DNA from: an uncultured Desulfobacter sp.
Lineage (GTDB): Bacteria > Desulfobacterota > Desulfobacteria > Desulfobacterales > Desulfobacteraceae
Assembly (NCBI RefSeq): GCF_963664415.1
Contig: NZ_OY761445.1
Location: 186,001 to 250,000 of the forward strand
DNA: 64,000 bases
Reading direction: 5' to 3'
Positions 8,794-18,307 of this stretch are shown piece after piece (within the stretch, counting starts at the first letter, position 1; every line of letters starts with the position of its first letter). A model generated the notes under the pieces. That model was not told where the DNA came from. It searched no databases and was given only the letters and a program-made list of their open reading frames with translations. The translations under genes and the position numbers were made by a program.

Positions 8794-11700
8794 ATGGCAA
8801 CAATTGATCTTGCTCAAACACCCATCAAAATGGCCAATGAAGTTATACACGGGTACGGCGCCATTCATCAGTCCATTGAAATCACGAATCCCGATGCCAG
8901 GCATTATATTGCCGTGGGACTGACCAATCCCATCGACGTACATATCAAAGGATCGGCCGGGTATTTTTGCGGCGGGCTCAGCGACGGCCCGAACATCCTT
9001 GTGGATAAAAATGTATCCTGGGGGGTGGGAGACAACATGCAGTCTGGCAGTATCACGGTGAATGGCAATGCCGGAGCCATTGCAGGTCTGGCGCTGCGTG
9101 GCGGCGACATCATCATTCACGGAAACATGGGATCACGCTCCGGCCAGGTGATGAAACAAGGCACCCTGTTCTGTGCGGGCAGTTCAAGCTTTATGACCGG
9201 CTACATGATGTACGGCGGTCGGATCATCATCCTGGGTGACTCCGGGGAGAAAATAGGTGAAAACATGGCCGGTGGTGAAATCTTTGTGGGTGGAGAAATC
9301 CAGTCCCTGGGCAGCGATGCCATGCTGACCGAGGCCACGAACAAAGATCTGGAAAGTATTCATGCCTTTCTTTCCAAATACGGATTCTCCTTTTCTGGAA
9401 CTTTTAAAAAAATTGTTTGTGAAGGCAAGGACCTGACCTACGGCACCCCCGAACCCCGGACTAAGCCGATTGCGTTCCCGGAATTTTCAGGGCCCCAAAG
9501 CGCCTACTGGAATGCAAAGGTCCAGGAGGATATCCGTATCAAAAGCAAAATCGGCCGCTACCGTGTCCGCGGATTCGGTGCTGCCCGCCCTATCCCCCAT
9601 TTTAACGACATTGCGTTTAAAAAAGATATTGATCCTTCAAAAATAGCCCCGGATGTTACCGGTAAAATCAACCTCAGAACCTGTATTGGAGACCGTCACG
9701 GCGGCCGTGCCCTGGATTTGAGCATGCCGGTCATGATTGCCCCCATGAGTTTTGGTGCACTGAGCCCCGGCGTAAAACAGGCCTTGGGTATTGCCTCATC
9801 CATGTCCAATATTTCAGAAAATACGGGCGAAGGCGGCATGTATTCTGTGGAGAGAGCTGAAGCCCGGCAACTGATCGCCCAATGCCTGTCCGGACGGCTG
9901 GGCTGGAATATTCATGATATGAAACGCTCCGACGGCATCGAGCTGTATATTTCCCAAGGCGCAAAGCCGGGCCTGGGCGGCCAGTTGATGGCAGCTAAAC
10001 TCACCCCGGAAATCGCTGCCATGCGAGGCATCCCGGAAGGAATGGATCTTAGGTCCCCATCACGCCACCCCGATGTGCTGGGAGGTGATGATTTGATCAT
10101 GAAAATCCGGGAATTCCGGGAAGCTGTGGGCTGGCGCCTTCCGATCAGCCTCAAATTAGGCGGCGGACGAACCCGTGATGATGTGAAAATAGCCTACAAA
10201 GACAACCTTGATTTTGTGGAACTGGACGGCCTGCAAGGCGGAACCGGCGCAGCTTCCAACGAGGTCCTCGAATATGTGGGCATTCCAACCATATCGGCCA
10301 TTATGGAGGCTATGGACGGGCTGGCTGAAATCGATGCAACGGGCCAGTTACCCATCGTTCTCATGGGCGGAATCCAAAACGGCGTTGATGCGGCCAAGGC
10401 CTTGGCCTTAGGCGCAACCGCCGTGGGCTTGGGAACGCCCATGCTGGTTGCATCGGGCTGTATCGGGTGTATGCAGTGCAGCACGGGAAGCTGCCCCCTT
10501 GGCCTGACTTCACAGGATGCCAAACTGACAAAACGGTTTGATGTCAAAAAAGGTGCGCTTAAAATGCATCAATACCTGGAATCCATTCGCTGGCAGCTGG
10601 CCGCCATTACCGATGCACTGGGATATGACAATGTCAATCAGTTGAGCCGGGACGATCTGGTGGCCCTGACACCGGAAGCCGCGGCTTTAACCCGCCTGCC
10701 ATACGATCCTGACTATCGGAGACACCATAAATACGCATCCGTGGCTTCCCCATCCGATAAAAAAGAGACCGGCCTGGCCAATTATCCAAAGCACAGCTTC
10801 GAACTGATCCGCACGATGGGCAATGCAACACCGGACAACATTGAAATCCAGCAACGGATTTTGTCCGAAAGTCTTGCCTCCCGTAAAAATCCGTATCCGG
10901 AAGGTCGCCCGGCTCATCTGGATGATTTTGTCTTTTTGTCGGCGGCCCTGACGCGCCTGGTCATCGACCCCTACCGCGAAGCGTGCAGCACCCAAACCTG
11001 CATCACCCGATCCATTGGGATCGGTCCTAAAAAAGAAGACCAGCCGTCCATTGACCTGGAAAATCCTTTTTTTGTCACGGGCTTTAATGAGGCTCCGGCC
11101 AGAGTCCAATCGACACTGGCCCAGGTTCTTTCCCAGAGTGGATGCGCCTATATCGGCCGGTGTCCGCTGATCCAGACAGGGGAAAAAAACGCTGCCTATC
11201 CCTGGCTGCAGCTGCTTAAACCCGGTGAAGCACCCAGTGCTGTTGCGGATGGTATTATTTACGAACTGGACGATGCGTTTACTCCGGTGTCCCCGGATCG
11301 GGTACGCCCTGAACAACTGTTGGGCTTAAGTGTTTCTGCGGCAGCTGTCCATAAAGCGTTACCCTTTGCCCTTGAAAATTCATTCGACCTGATGCTGCTT
11401 GACCAGACAGCAGGCATTGGCCGACCCTGGGTGGAACTGTCCTCCCCCATTGACCTGACGGTCATGCGCGATGCAGTTCACGGGCTTCGGGCCGTGAATA
11501 TGGAAGAAGAAATCGCCCTGGTGAACTTCGGCGGCTTAAGGTCCGGAACGGATGTGGCTAAAGCCCTGGCATACAACTGCCTGGGTTCCGTATTCAGCCT
11601 GGCCATGGGCATTGCCCTGGGCGGAAAAATCAAAGGCAACAGGCTGGTATTTGTCGATGATCTTAACGAAAAAGAGCTTATAGAAGCAGGGTTACACTGG

Positions 11701-11862
11701 ATAAAGGGCACGGCACAAGAAGCCGCCATCATCGCACGGTGCACGGGAAAAACAAATGTACACAATCTCGAACCCGAAGACATGAGAGCCATTACAACGG
11801 TCGCTGCAGCAGCATTGGATATTCCATTGGCCTCCGGCCCTGAAAAAAGAGAGGCATTTTAA
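8794..11862 (+). CDS. Fused GXGXG plus FMN glutamate-synthase-type protein with duplicated C-terminal barrel
   Basis: This 1022-residue protein joins modules that are often separate genes. Residues 1-220 form the right-handed GXGXG beta-helix (repeats such as GGDIIIHGNMG and GGRIIILGDSG). Residues 270-660 form the FMN-binding TIM barrel, with APMSFGALSPG near 315, KLGGGRTRDD, EGGMYSVER and LQGGTGAA. Four cysteines in CIGCMQCSTGSC (about 556-567) probably ligate a 3Fe-4S or related cluster. Residues 690-1022 resemble a second, degenerate copy of the barrel: the stretch VNFGGLRSGTDVAKALAYN mirrors the phosphate-loop region of the first, but lacks the cysteine cluster. It overlaps no neighbour and lies between the amidotransferase and a GlnT-type synthetase. 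Role: FMN-dependent transfer of glutaminase-derived (or methylamine-derived) nitrogen to 2-oxoglutarate. Electron donor and product are undetermined. Confidence 0.85.
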   Translation: MATIDLAQTPIKMANEVIHGYGAIHQSIEITNPDARHYIAVGLTNPIDVHIKGSAGYFCGGLSDGPNILVDKNVSWGVGDNMQSGSITVNGNAGAIAGLALRGGDIIIHGNMGSRSGQVMKQGTLFCAGSSSFMTGYMMYGGRIIILGDSGEKIGENMAGGEIFVGGEIQSLGSDAMLTEATNKDLESIHAFLSKYGFSFSGTFKKIVCEGKDLTYGTPEPRTKPIAFPEFSGPQSAYWNAKVQEDIRIKSKIGRYRVRGFGAARPIPHFNDIAFKKDIDPSKIAPDVTGKINLRTCIGDRHGGRALDLSMPVMIAPMSFGALSPGVKQALGIASSMSNISENTGEGGMYSVERAEARQLIAQCLSGRLGWNIHDMKRSDGIELYISQGAKPGLGGQLMAAKLTPEIAAMRGIPEGMDLRSPSRHPDVLGGDDLIMKIREFREAVGWRLPISLKLGGGRTRDDVKIAYKDNLDFVELDGLQGGTGAASNEVLEYVGIPTISAIMEAMDGLAEIDATGQLPIVLMGGIQNGVDAAKALALGATAVGLGTPMLVASGCIGCMQCSTGSCPLGLTSQDAKLTKRFDVKKGALKMHQYLESIRWQLAAITDALGYDNVNQLSRDDLVALTPEAAALTRLPYDPDYRRHHKYASVASPSDKKETGLANYPKHSFELIRTMGNATPDNIEIQQRILSESLASRKNPYPEGRPAHLDDFVFLSAALTRLVIDPYREACSTQTCITRSIGIGPKKEDQPSIDLENPFFVTGFNEAPARVQSTLAQVLSQSGCAYIGRCPLIQTGEKNAAYPWLQLLKPGEAPSAVADGIIYELDDAFTPVSPDRVRPEQLLGLSVSAAAVHKALPFALENSFDLMLLDQTAGIGRPWVELSSPIDLTVMRDAVHGLRAVNMEEEIALVNFGGLRSGTDVAKALAYNCLGSVFSLAMGIALGGKIKGNRLVFVDDLNEKELIEAGLHWIKGTAQEAAIIARCTGKTNVHNLEPEDMRAITTVAAAALDIPLASGPEKREAF

Positions 11863-11949
11863 TGAACCGGTAGTGAGAAATTTAGTCTTTTAAGTTGTTA
11901 AAAATTTTAATGACCGCATAAGCGCAATTTTTGAATAAGGAGAAATATA

Positions 11950-13359
11950 ATGCTATATAATCCCGAAACTACGCAAGATACATCAAACCTGTCAGAAAAA
12001 CGTAAACAGGTCCGGCAGATGCTCAAAGAACAGGGCGTTGAATTTATTCTGGCCCAGTTTGTCGATATTCACGGTGCGCCTAAAGTAAAACAGGTCCCAG
12101 TGGACTGTTTTGACAGCCTGGTGGATAATGGGGCTGGTTTTGCCGGTGCCGCCGTCTGGGGCATGGGCCTGGGACCGGAAAACCACGACCTGATGGCGCG
12201 GACCGATATCGATACTTACGTTCAGCTTCCCTGGATTCCCAATGTGGCAATTGCCAACTGCGATCTCTATGTTAACAACGAAATCTGGCCCTACTGCCCC
12301 CGCAACAACCTGAAGCGCATGCTTGGTATGATGGCGGAAAAAGGCCTCACATTAAACGGCGGTTTCGAACCCGAGCATTTCCTGGTCGTGCAGGACGAAA
12401 ACGGCATTAAACCCTGGGACCCGCTCAATTTAGATACCCTGGCCAAACCTTGCTACGATTTTAAAGGCATGGCCCAAAGCATCGAATATCTCCAGGACAT
12501 CATCCGTTACGGAAATCAGATGGGCTTTGGCATCTACCAAAGCGATCATGAAGATGCCAACGGCCAGTACGAAATTAACTTTGACTGGTCCGATGCGGTA
12601 ACGGCATCTGACCGCCTGGTCCTGTTCCGGCTCATGAGCGGTCAAATTGCCCAGGAATACGGCGCGATTGCAACATATGTGGCAAAGCCGTTTAAAGACA
12701 AAACAGGATCCGGAGCCCATCTTCATTTCCATGTGGCCGATGCTGAATCAGGCAAAAACCTCTTTCCCCTGGAAGACGGGCAGACGGATTGGAAAGGCCT
12801 GGGACTATCAAAAACCGCAATCCACTATATCGGCGGCCTGTTAAAACATTGCCGGGCCATCACCGCCGTTTCTTCACCCCAGATAAACTGTTACAGACGT
12901 ATCCAGAGCGGTGAATTCGTCTATTCATCCAATTCCGGATATACCTGGACACCGTCCTTTGCATCCTATGGTGACAACAACCGGACACAGCTTTACCGCT
13001 GCCCCAGTCCAAACCGTTTTGAAGACCGGTCACCGTCCGCCATGGTGAACCCTTATTTGCTGCTGGCGGCACAGATTGCAGCGGGCCTGGACGGCATTGA
13101 AAATGAAATTGATCCTGGTGAAGCAATTTGTGGTAAAAACATCTGGAATCTTTCTGTGGACCAGCGCAGGGAAATGGGCCTGACGCTTCTGCCCCAGAAC
13201 CTTATGGAAGCGGTGGAAGCGCTTGAGGAAGATGACGTGGTTAAAAGCGGCCTAGGCGCCATTGCCGATGAATTTATCCGCCTTAAAAAAGCTGAATGGG
13301 GAGAATTCATGCAGCACGTCACCTCCTGGGAGATCAAACGCACGCTGACCATGCTGTAA
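11950..13359 (+). CDS. GlnT-type glutamine synthetase / gamma-glutamylmethylamide synthetase-like
   Basis: This is an ATP-dependent ligase that joins ammonium or an amine to the gamma-carboxyl of glutamate. The 469-residue protein has the GlnT/GmaS-group pattern: FVDIHGAPKVKQVPV at the N-terminus, NGAGFAGAAVW, the metal-binding GGFEPEHF, YQSDHEDANGQYEINFDW, and ATP-site residues in KTGSGAHLHFHVAD. The usual type I adenylylation Tyr region is not evident. AAGGAGAAAT lies before the ATG. The closest families I recognise are rhizobial GlnT (type III) and GmaS, the first enzyme of the indirect methylamine route. Context with a split-type glutamate/N-methylglutamate synthase fits either. It is followed by a strong hairpin and an XRE-cupin gene. 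Confidence 0.85.
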   Translation: MLYNPETTQDTSNLSEKRKQVRQMLKEQGVEFILAQFVDIHGAPKVKQVPVDCFDSLVDNGAGFAGAAVWGMGLGPENHDLMARTDIDTYVQLPWIPNVAIANCDLYVNNEIWPYCPRNNLKRMLGMMAEKGLTLNGGFEPEHFLVVQDENGIKPWDPLNLDTLAKPCYDFKGMAQSIEYLQDIIRYGNQMGFGIYQSDHEDANGQYEINFDWSDAVTASDRLVLFRLMSGQIAQEYGAIATYVAKPFKDKTGSGAHLHFHVADAESGKNLFPLEDGQTDWKGLGLSKTAIHYIGGLLKHCRAITAVSSPQINCYRRIQSGEFVYSSNSGYTWTPSFASYGDNNRTQLYRCPSPNRFEDRSPSAMVNPYLLLAAQIAAGLDGIENEIDPGEAICGKNIWNLSVDQRREMGLTLLPQNLMEAVEALEEDDVVKSGLGAIADEFIRLKKAEWGEFMQHVTSWEIKRTLTML

Positions 13360-13384
13360 TAATTACGGAGAATACATACCGAAC

Positions 13385-13415
13385 AGACCCGGGAAGACAA
13401 GGCCTTCCCGGGTCT
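13385..13415 (+). terminator. GC-rich hairpin after the GlnT-type gene
   Basis: The arms AGACCCGGGAAG and CTTCCCGGGTCT are perfect 12-bp complements with a 7-nt loop, 25 nt past the stop. There is no T-tract, so it may act as an mRNA-stabilising stem, attenuator or rho-independent terminator with a weak tail. It separates the synthetase gene from the downstream regulator gene. Confidence 0.55.
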
Positions 13416-13467
13416 TGGTAAGATAATAATAACGACACATTTCCGATTGAGAAAAAGGGTAAAACGT

Positions 13468-14061
13468 ATGAGCATGCCAAACAACACCATCGAACGATCT
13501 ATTGGGCGTGAAATAAAACGGCACAGGACCAAAAACGGATTGACCATTGCCGAGCTTGCAAAACAATCCAACTTGTCCATCGGCATGCTTTCAAAAATTG
13601 AGAACGGTAACACCTCACCTTCTCTATCCACGCTCCATGCCTTATCCAGGGCTTTATTGATCCCCATCACCGCTTTTTTTAGAAAATTTGAAGAAAAGCG
13701 GCATGTCAGCTACGTCAAAGCCGGAGCCGGCATGGTTATTGACCGTCGCGGCACTCGGACTGGCCACAATTACGAACTTTTAGGACACAGCCTGAGAAAA
13801 GACGCCCTGGTTGAGCCCTACCTGCTTACTCTCACCAAAGAATCTGAAGTCTCCCCTTTTTTTGAACATTCTGGAACCGAATTCATATATATGCTGGAAG
13901 GCGAAATGCTGTACGCCCACGGAGACCGTTCTTTCCATCTTAGTCCCGGGGATTCCCTGCTCTTTGATGCCGAAGCCATCCACGGCCCTGAAGAGCTGAT
14001 TCAGCTTCCCATCAAATTTTTATCTGTTATGGTCTCTGACAGGCCCGAGGAAACAGGATGA
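13468..14061 (+). CDS. XRE-family regulator with C-terminal cupin domain
   Basis: This is a DNA-binding regulator of the HTH_3 plus cupin_2 class (MerR-unrelated, SutR/PuuR-like). Residues 8-65 form the HTH (GREIKRHRTKNGLTIAELAK, SNLSIGMLSKIENG, followed by PSLSTLHALSRAL). Residues 110-190 form a small-molecule-sensing cupin, with FFEHSGTEFIYMLEGEM and the metal/ligand-facing HGDRSFHLSPGDSLLFDAEAIHG. The ATG at 13468 is chosen over an upstream TTG because AAAGGGT lies 7 nt before it. Cupin regulators of this type often control amine, polyamine or amino-acid catabolism, and this one closes the nitrogen block, so it probably regulates that block or itself. The ligand is unknown. Confidence 0.88.
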   Translation: MSMPNNTIERSIGREIKRHRTKNGLTIAELAKQSNLSIGMLSKIENGNTSPSLSTLHALSRALLIPITAFFRKFEEKRHVSYVKAGAGMVIDRRGTRTGHNYELLGHSLRKDALVEPYLLTLTKESEVSPFFEHSGTEFIYMLEGEMLYAHGDRSFHLSPGDSLLFDAEAIHGPEELIQLPIKFLSVMVSDRPEETG

Positions 14062-14510
14062 ATATGCCCATGATCAGGCATGGCATGATGGTAATGGGCA
14101 CCGCCATATTCAGGTTGCCTTACTACCCCTCTTTGCAAACACTCCGGCTTGGGACGACATTCGGGCACAGTGAATTATATAGAGGCCTATTTGAGTCCTC
14201 CTGAACATTATCTGAAGTATCAAACGCCTTTATTGGAAAGGACTTTGCTTAACAATGATGGACATAATCAGCGGTTCTTATGTCCCAGAAAATAGAGGAT
14301 TAAGCAGGGTATTGACAACCATTTTTCAGTTAGCCTAAAAACCCTGGAATCATGAAGGCAAATAGCGCAATTCCAGACACAAGAGCTCCTAATAGTGCCC
14401 TCAAAAGCCAATGTAATTTTGTAATAAAGGGTGTTGAAATCGACCACCTAAATTTAATAAAATCCGATAGATTTTCAGTCTGTTAGGAGTTGAAAAAAGC
14501 CTCTGTTTAG
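14062..14510. other. Gene-poor stretch after the XRE-cupin gene
   Basis: No convincing gene is present. On the minus strand, about 14336-14440, an open stretch encodes a short hydrophobic segment (WLLRALLGALVSGIALFAF) without a start codon or ribosome site, possibly the tail of a lost membrane protein. Near 14490 a copy of AAAGCCTCTG is mirrored by CAGAGGCTTT about 50 nt later, just before the transposase remnant, and may belong to that element. Confidence 0.4.
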
Positions 14511-14561
14511 TTGTACTTTCAAGCGACCAAACACAAAAGAAAACAACACCACAGAGGCTTT

Positions 14562-15010
14562 ATGCATAGAAAAAATATCAGGCGGCTCATCACAAAGCAA
14601 TTAAAAACGAATTTTCCGAGATGGAAAAAGATGACGAAGAAGTCCAAAAAAGAATTGGCAGAGCAAATCATGATGGAGATTGTGGAGCAATACGATTATT
14701 CTCAGTCTCTGGACATCCCCATCGAGGAGCTCATAGGCATTGAAGATCAAGCCCCTACAGCAGGCATTCGTAGTCTTCCTGAAATGGCATCTTACGTTGA
14801 AAATTTTCATTCAGATAAATTGTTTCATTTTGATACCCTGAAATTGTAGATCCGGAATTACAGTTTATTGATCAAGTTATAGATGACAGGATTATCAATA
14901 GCTTGATCGCGCCCGACGGCTACTCCGCTGCGCACAGGGATATTCAGCCCTACCAATTATTTCGGATGGAGCTGTTAATACAATTGAAAGATAAGTCCTC
15001 ACGGTTTTAA
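14562..15010 (+). pseudogene. Truncated, frameshifted insertion-sequence transposase remnant
   Basis: The first frame (14562-14849) encodes MHRKNIRRLITKQL followed by an acidic/basic N-terminal domain ending HFDTLKL. A -1/+2 shift near 14838 restores a continuation (EIVDPELQFIDQVIDDRIIN, then APDGYSAAHRDIQPYQLFRMEL) to a stop at 15010. The pattern of a basic N-terminus plus the IDQVIDDRII segment resembles the N-terminal part of a transposase I have seen in deltaproteobacterial insertion sequences. The DDE catalytic core is absent, so it is a dead 5' remnant. Family assignment is tentative. Confidence 0.5.
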
Positions 15011-17304
15011 ATTTTAAAACGGTCTACCAGATCCTTAAGTTTTTTTGCTATTTCTGACAAGTCGCCTGCACTCGTTTCGACTTGGCGGCTGCCTGTGCTC
15101 ATTTCTTCGGTTGCTTGACTGACTTGGGTAATATCTTGTGTAACCTCTGCGGCGACCATTGATGTCTGGTTCACATTTTCATTCACTTCGTTTAGTCCCA
15201 AGGCAGCCTGACTTACATTGTTTGAAATTTCTTGCGTAGTAGCAGATTGTTCTTCAATCGCTGTTGCCACAGTACTGACAATAGAGTTAATCTCATTTAT
15301 AACTGTGACAATTGACTCAATTGCTTCCACAGATTCCCGGGTGGTTGTCTGTACACCTGCAATTTTAGAACTAATTTCATTTGTAGCTTCAGCTGTTTGC
15401 TGGGCAAGCGCTTTAATTTCGCTTGCAACTACTGCAAAACCCTTCCCGGCATCGCCAGCTCTTGTTGCTTCAATTGTTGCATTTAATGATAGAAGATTGG
15501 TCTGCTCAGAAATTTCAGATATCGTATCAGTTACCTTATTAATTTCGGATGCAGCTGTCCCCAGCGCCTCCACTTTTTGTGAAACTGTATTTGCTTTTTC
15601 CACAGCGAATGCTGTTGTTTCACTGCTCTTGGCAGTATTATTTGAAACTTCTTGAATAGTTGCGGTCATTTCTCCTGCTGCTGAGACAATCATTTGGATA
15701 TTAGCAGTGGTTTGCTCGGTTGCGGCTGCTACATTATTCATATTTGTACTCATCTCTTCTGCTGCAGCTGCTACACTATTGGATTTTTCAGCTGTTTGCT
15801 CCGCGTTTGTTGACATCTGTTCGGAAATAGCTGATAACTCTGTCGAAGAAGCAGTTAACGTTTGAGTTCCCCTTGAAATATCGTTGAACATCTGCCTTAG
15901 TTTAGATGACATGTCATTTAATGATTTTGCCAAAATACCGATCTCATCCTCTTGATCAATATCCAGTTGCTGGGTTAAATCACCATTGGCCATTTCTATA
16001 GCCATGGCCACGCCCTTTTTGATGGGTCTTGTAATCGATCGACTTAAGAATACGGCAATCAGAAATATTAGAACTATTGACACCATGGCTATAATGACTA
16101 TGTCAATTTTTATTGATTTTACTGAAGCAAAAGCTTCAGCTTTATCAATTTCTGCAAGTAATCCCCAGGTTATACCTCCTACATTGATAGGCGTATATGC
16201 AGACAAAACAGGGTTCTTATTGTAATCGATAATAATTTTTTTACCGGTTTTTCCAGATAGAACATCATCCGCTGCTTCGGTATTGACCGAACCCTTTTCT
16301 GGATTGGCCCATGACGCCTTTACCGAATGATTTTCCGGGTCTAAATATGAATCAGATCTCATGAGCTTATCCGGGCCAATAAGATAGGTTTCTCCAGTCT
16401 CACCTAATCCTTCCCTTTGAGTCATAAGTTTGTTGATCCGGTCAAGGGGCATCTGAAAAATTGCTACGCCCACTTTTTTATCACCATCAAATATGGGAGA
16501 GGCAATGAAGCTTGCCGGTGCTTCGTAGGAAGGAGTATACTTCTTATAATCCTCCAGGATCACAAAATCCTTTTTTGTTGCTTGAGCAGCCTTTTTAAAG
16601 GCTTGGGCGAAATTGGTGTTTGAATAGGGGCCATTTTTAAGGGAAGTTGCATAATCAAGTTCTTTAAAAACAGAGTAAACAATATATCCTGTCTTGTGAT
16701 CAATGAGGAAAATATCGTAGTAACCAAATTTTTCAAGGTAGTTCCGGACGATCGGATGAATTTTAGCATGTCGTTTTGAATAATTGGAAGAATCTGATGC
16801 CTTATCAAGCATATGTTTAGATCCCAATGGGTATTTATTGGCTGCGATATAATAATACTGAAGTGCAACAGTGTTTTGATCAAGTTGATTAAGAAGATTC
16901 CCCACATCAAGAGTGGTATCGGAATTTTGAGACTTATATTCCTTGTAAAAAGCATTAGTATAATAATTCATGACTTTTGCCGTCATCGTTTCGCCAACTT
17001 GTGCACTATCTTGAGCGGTATCACTAACCTGTCTGAATTCTTCTGAAAACCCGATCATGGCAGCCACAATCATTTGATTCTCTGAAAATGTAAGGATTTG
17101 ATTTTCAATAGTTTGAAAATAGTCTTCAATATTCTTTTTTTTTATCTGCCGCACAGCTTCGAGTTGATTGAATGCCTGAATTGAAAGTGCCTTATTTGAT
17201 AGGCCGACAGATACAATCCCTAAAATTGTCAGCGGCAGAATTCCGACCATCAAAAAGGTCGCAATCAGTTTAATACCAATTTTTATATCGTTAAGCTTTC
17301 TCAT
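15007..17304 (-). CDS. Methyl-accepting chemotaxis protein with large periplasmic Cache-type sensor
   Basis: This is an inner-membrane chemoreceptor. The 765-residue protein has TM1 at residues 13-33, a long periplasmic region (about 35-390) with a dCache-like C-terminal half (YLIGPDKLMRSDSY, GVAIFQMPLDRINKLM), and TM2 near 395-418. A HAMP domain follows (SRSITRPIKKGVAMAIEMAN, about 418-470), then a cytoplasmic signalling coiled coil. The hairpin tip reads ISEQTNLLSLNATIEATRAG, with Ser and Thr where most receptors have Ala and Ala. It has no C-terminal NWETF-type CheR tether. It lies alone, and its stop overlaps the transposase remnant. The ligand is not identifiable. Confidence 0.93.
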   Translation of the reverse strand: MRKLNDIKIGIKLIATFLMVGILPLTILGIVSVGLSNKALSIQAFNQLEAVRQIKKKNIEDYFQTIENQILTFSENQMIVAAMIGFSEEFRQVSDTAQDSAQVGETMTAKVMNYYTNAFYKEYKSQNSDTTLDVGNLLNQLDQNTVALQYYYIAANKYPLGSKHMLDKASDSSNYSKRHAKIHPIVRNYLEKFGYYDIFLIDHKTGYIVYSVFKELDYATSLKNGPYSNTNFAQAFKKAAQATKKDFVILEDYKKYTPSYEAPASFIASPIFDGDKKVGVAIFQMPLDRINKLMTQREGLGETGETYLIGPDKLMRSDSYLDPENHSVKASWANPEKGSVNTEAADDVLSGKTGKKIIIDYNKNPVLSAYTPINVGGITWGLLAEIDKAEAFASVKSIKIDIVIIAMVSIVLIFLIAVFLSRSITRPIKKGVAMAIEMANGDLTQQLDIDQEDEIGILAKSLNDMSSKLRQMFNDISRGTQTLTASSTELSAISEQMSTNAEQTAEKSNSVAAAAEEMSTNMNNVAAATEQTTANIQMIVSAAGEMTATIQEVSNNTAKSSETTAFAVEKANTVSQKVEALGTAASEINKVTDTISEISEQTNLLSLNATIEATRAGDAGKGFAVVASEIKALAQQTAEATNEISSKIAGVQTTTRESVEAIESIVTVINEINSIVSTVATAIEEQSATTQEISNNVSQAALGLNEVNENVNQTSMVAAEVTQDITQVSQATEEMSTGSRQVETSAGDLSEIAKKLKDLVDRFKI

Positions 17305-17441
17305 ATATGCTTCCTCTTAAAAGGGATTTGACGAGAATCAGTATGATTTGTTATTCAAATTTTGCAATTATCGGGACTCATATGCAGTGTCCCCTAATAT
17401 TAGAATGAATCCCAATACCATATCTTGTGGTTCTGTCCAAG

Positions 17442-17480
17442 TTTAAAAAATTAATTTTATATAAAATTTAATTTTTTAAA
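17442..17480. repeat. Long AT palindrome upstream of the chemoreceptor gene
   Basis: Arms TTTAAAAAATTAA and TTAATTTTTTAAA flank the palindromic core TTTTATATAAAA with one unpaired base. It lies about 140 bp upstream of the chemoreceptor start and about 120 bp beyond the end of the broken response-regulator gene, so it could be a terminator-like or cruciform element. No protein site is recognised. Confidence 0.5.
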
Positions 17481-17598
17481 AGTTTGACGATCAAGGCCAT
17501 TTGAGATGCTAAATCAAGATTTCAACTATTAGGATTCTGATTTTTATATGCTCGGAATAGTAACAATGATGAAATTTTTTGATTTGAAACAGAACAGA

Positions 17599-18303
17599 TT
17601 ATTCCAAACGATACCTTTCCTGGATGAACCGTAAAAGCTTTACCTGCATGTTTAGCGGCATCATACCGATCTCATCTAAAAAAATTGTGCCTTTGTCAGC
17701 CGATTCCAGCAATCCGGGCTTAGTGCTCGCGGCTCCGGTAAAGGCCCCTTTTTCATGGCCGAACAATTCGTTGGTAATCAGATCATCGGAGAAACCACAG
17801 CAAGAAAAGGCAATGAACGGCTCTTTACTGCGCGCCCCTAAAAAATGAAGGGCCCTGGCCACAAGCTCTTTGCCGGTACCGCTCTCTCCTTCAATTAAAA
17901 CATTGCAGTTCAACGATTTAACCTTGTCAATCCTCTGGGGCACGTTCTGGATGGCCGGAGAGTGGCCAATGAGAAACTGTTCCCGGGACTGCTTGATCAA
18001 TGCTTTTTTTAGTGCCTCTGTTTCCCGAATAAGCTGGACCGCTTTTAGCGCCCGCTGGCTTAAAGAGAAAAGCAAATCCATTTTTACAGGCTTGACCAGA
18101 AAGTGAAAGGCACCTGCCTGGACCGCCTCAACTGCGGTTTCAATGGAACCGAAACCCGTGAAAATAATTACTTCGGTGTCAGGGGATAACTTTTTAACCG
18201 TGGAAAGCACCTCCATGCCATCCATGGTAGTTTCAAGTCACACAGCAGCAGATCAAAGTGCACTGCCTTCATGCGCTGCACAAAAGCGTGTCCATCCGCA
18301 AAT
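17599..18303 (-). pseudogene. Broken NtrC-type sigma-54 response regulator
   Basis: The recoverable protein starts inside a receiver domain (AFVQRMKAVHFDLLLCDLKLP with the phospho-acceptor Asp). It then shifts frame at about 18230 and continues as MDGMEVLSTVKKLSPDTEVI to the receiver end (FLVKPVKMD). It runs on into the AAA+ domain with Walker A GESGTGKE, the sigma-54 contact loop GAFTGA and Walker B TIFLDEIG. It stops at FIQERYRLE, losing the rest of the ATPase and the Fis-type DNA-binding domain. The first part of the receiver is also missing where the lipoprotein gene begins. Truncation at both ends plus a frameshift make it non-functional. It may once have served a neighbouring sensor. 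Confidence 0.85.
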
Positions 18304-18307
18304 AATA

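Noticed and set aside
16560..16955. 131-codon minus-strand frame inside the first chemoreceptor gene
   Set aside because: It lies within the coding sequence of the chemoreceptor in another frame and shows no domain.
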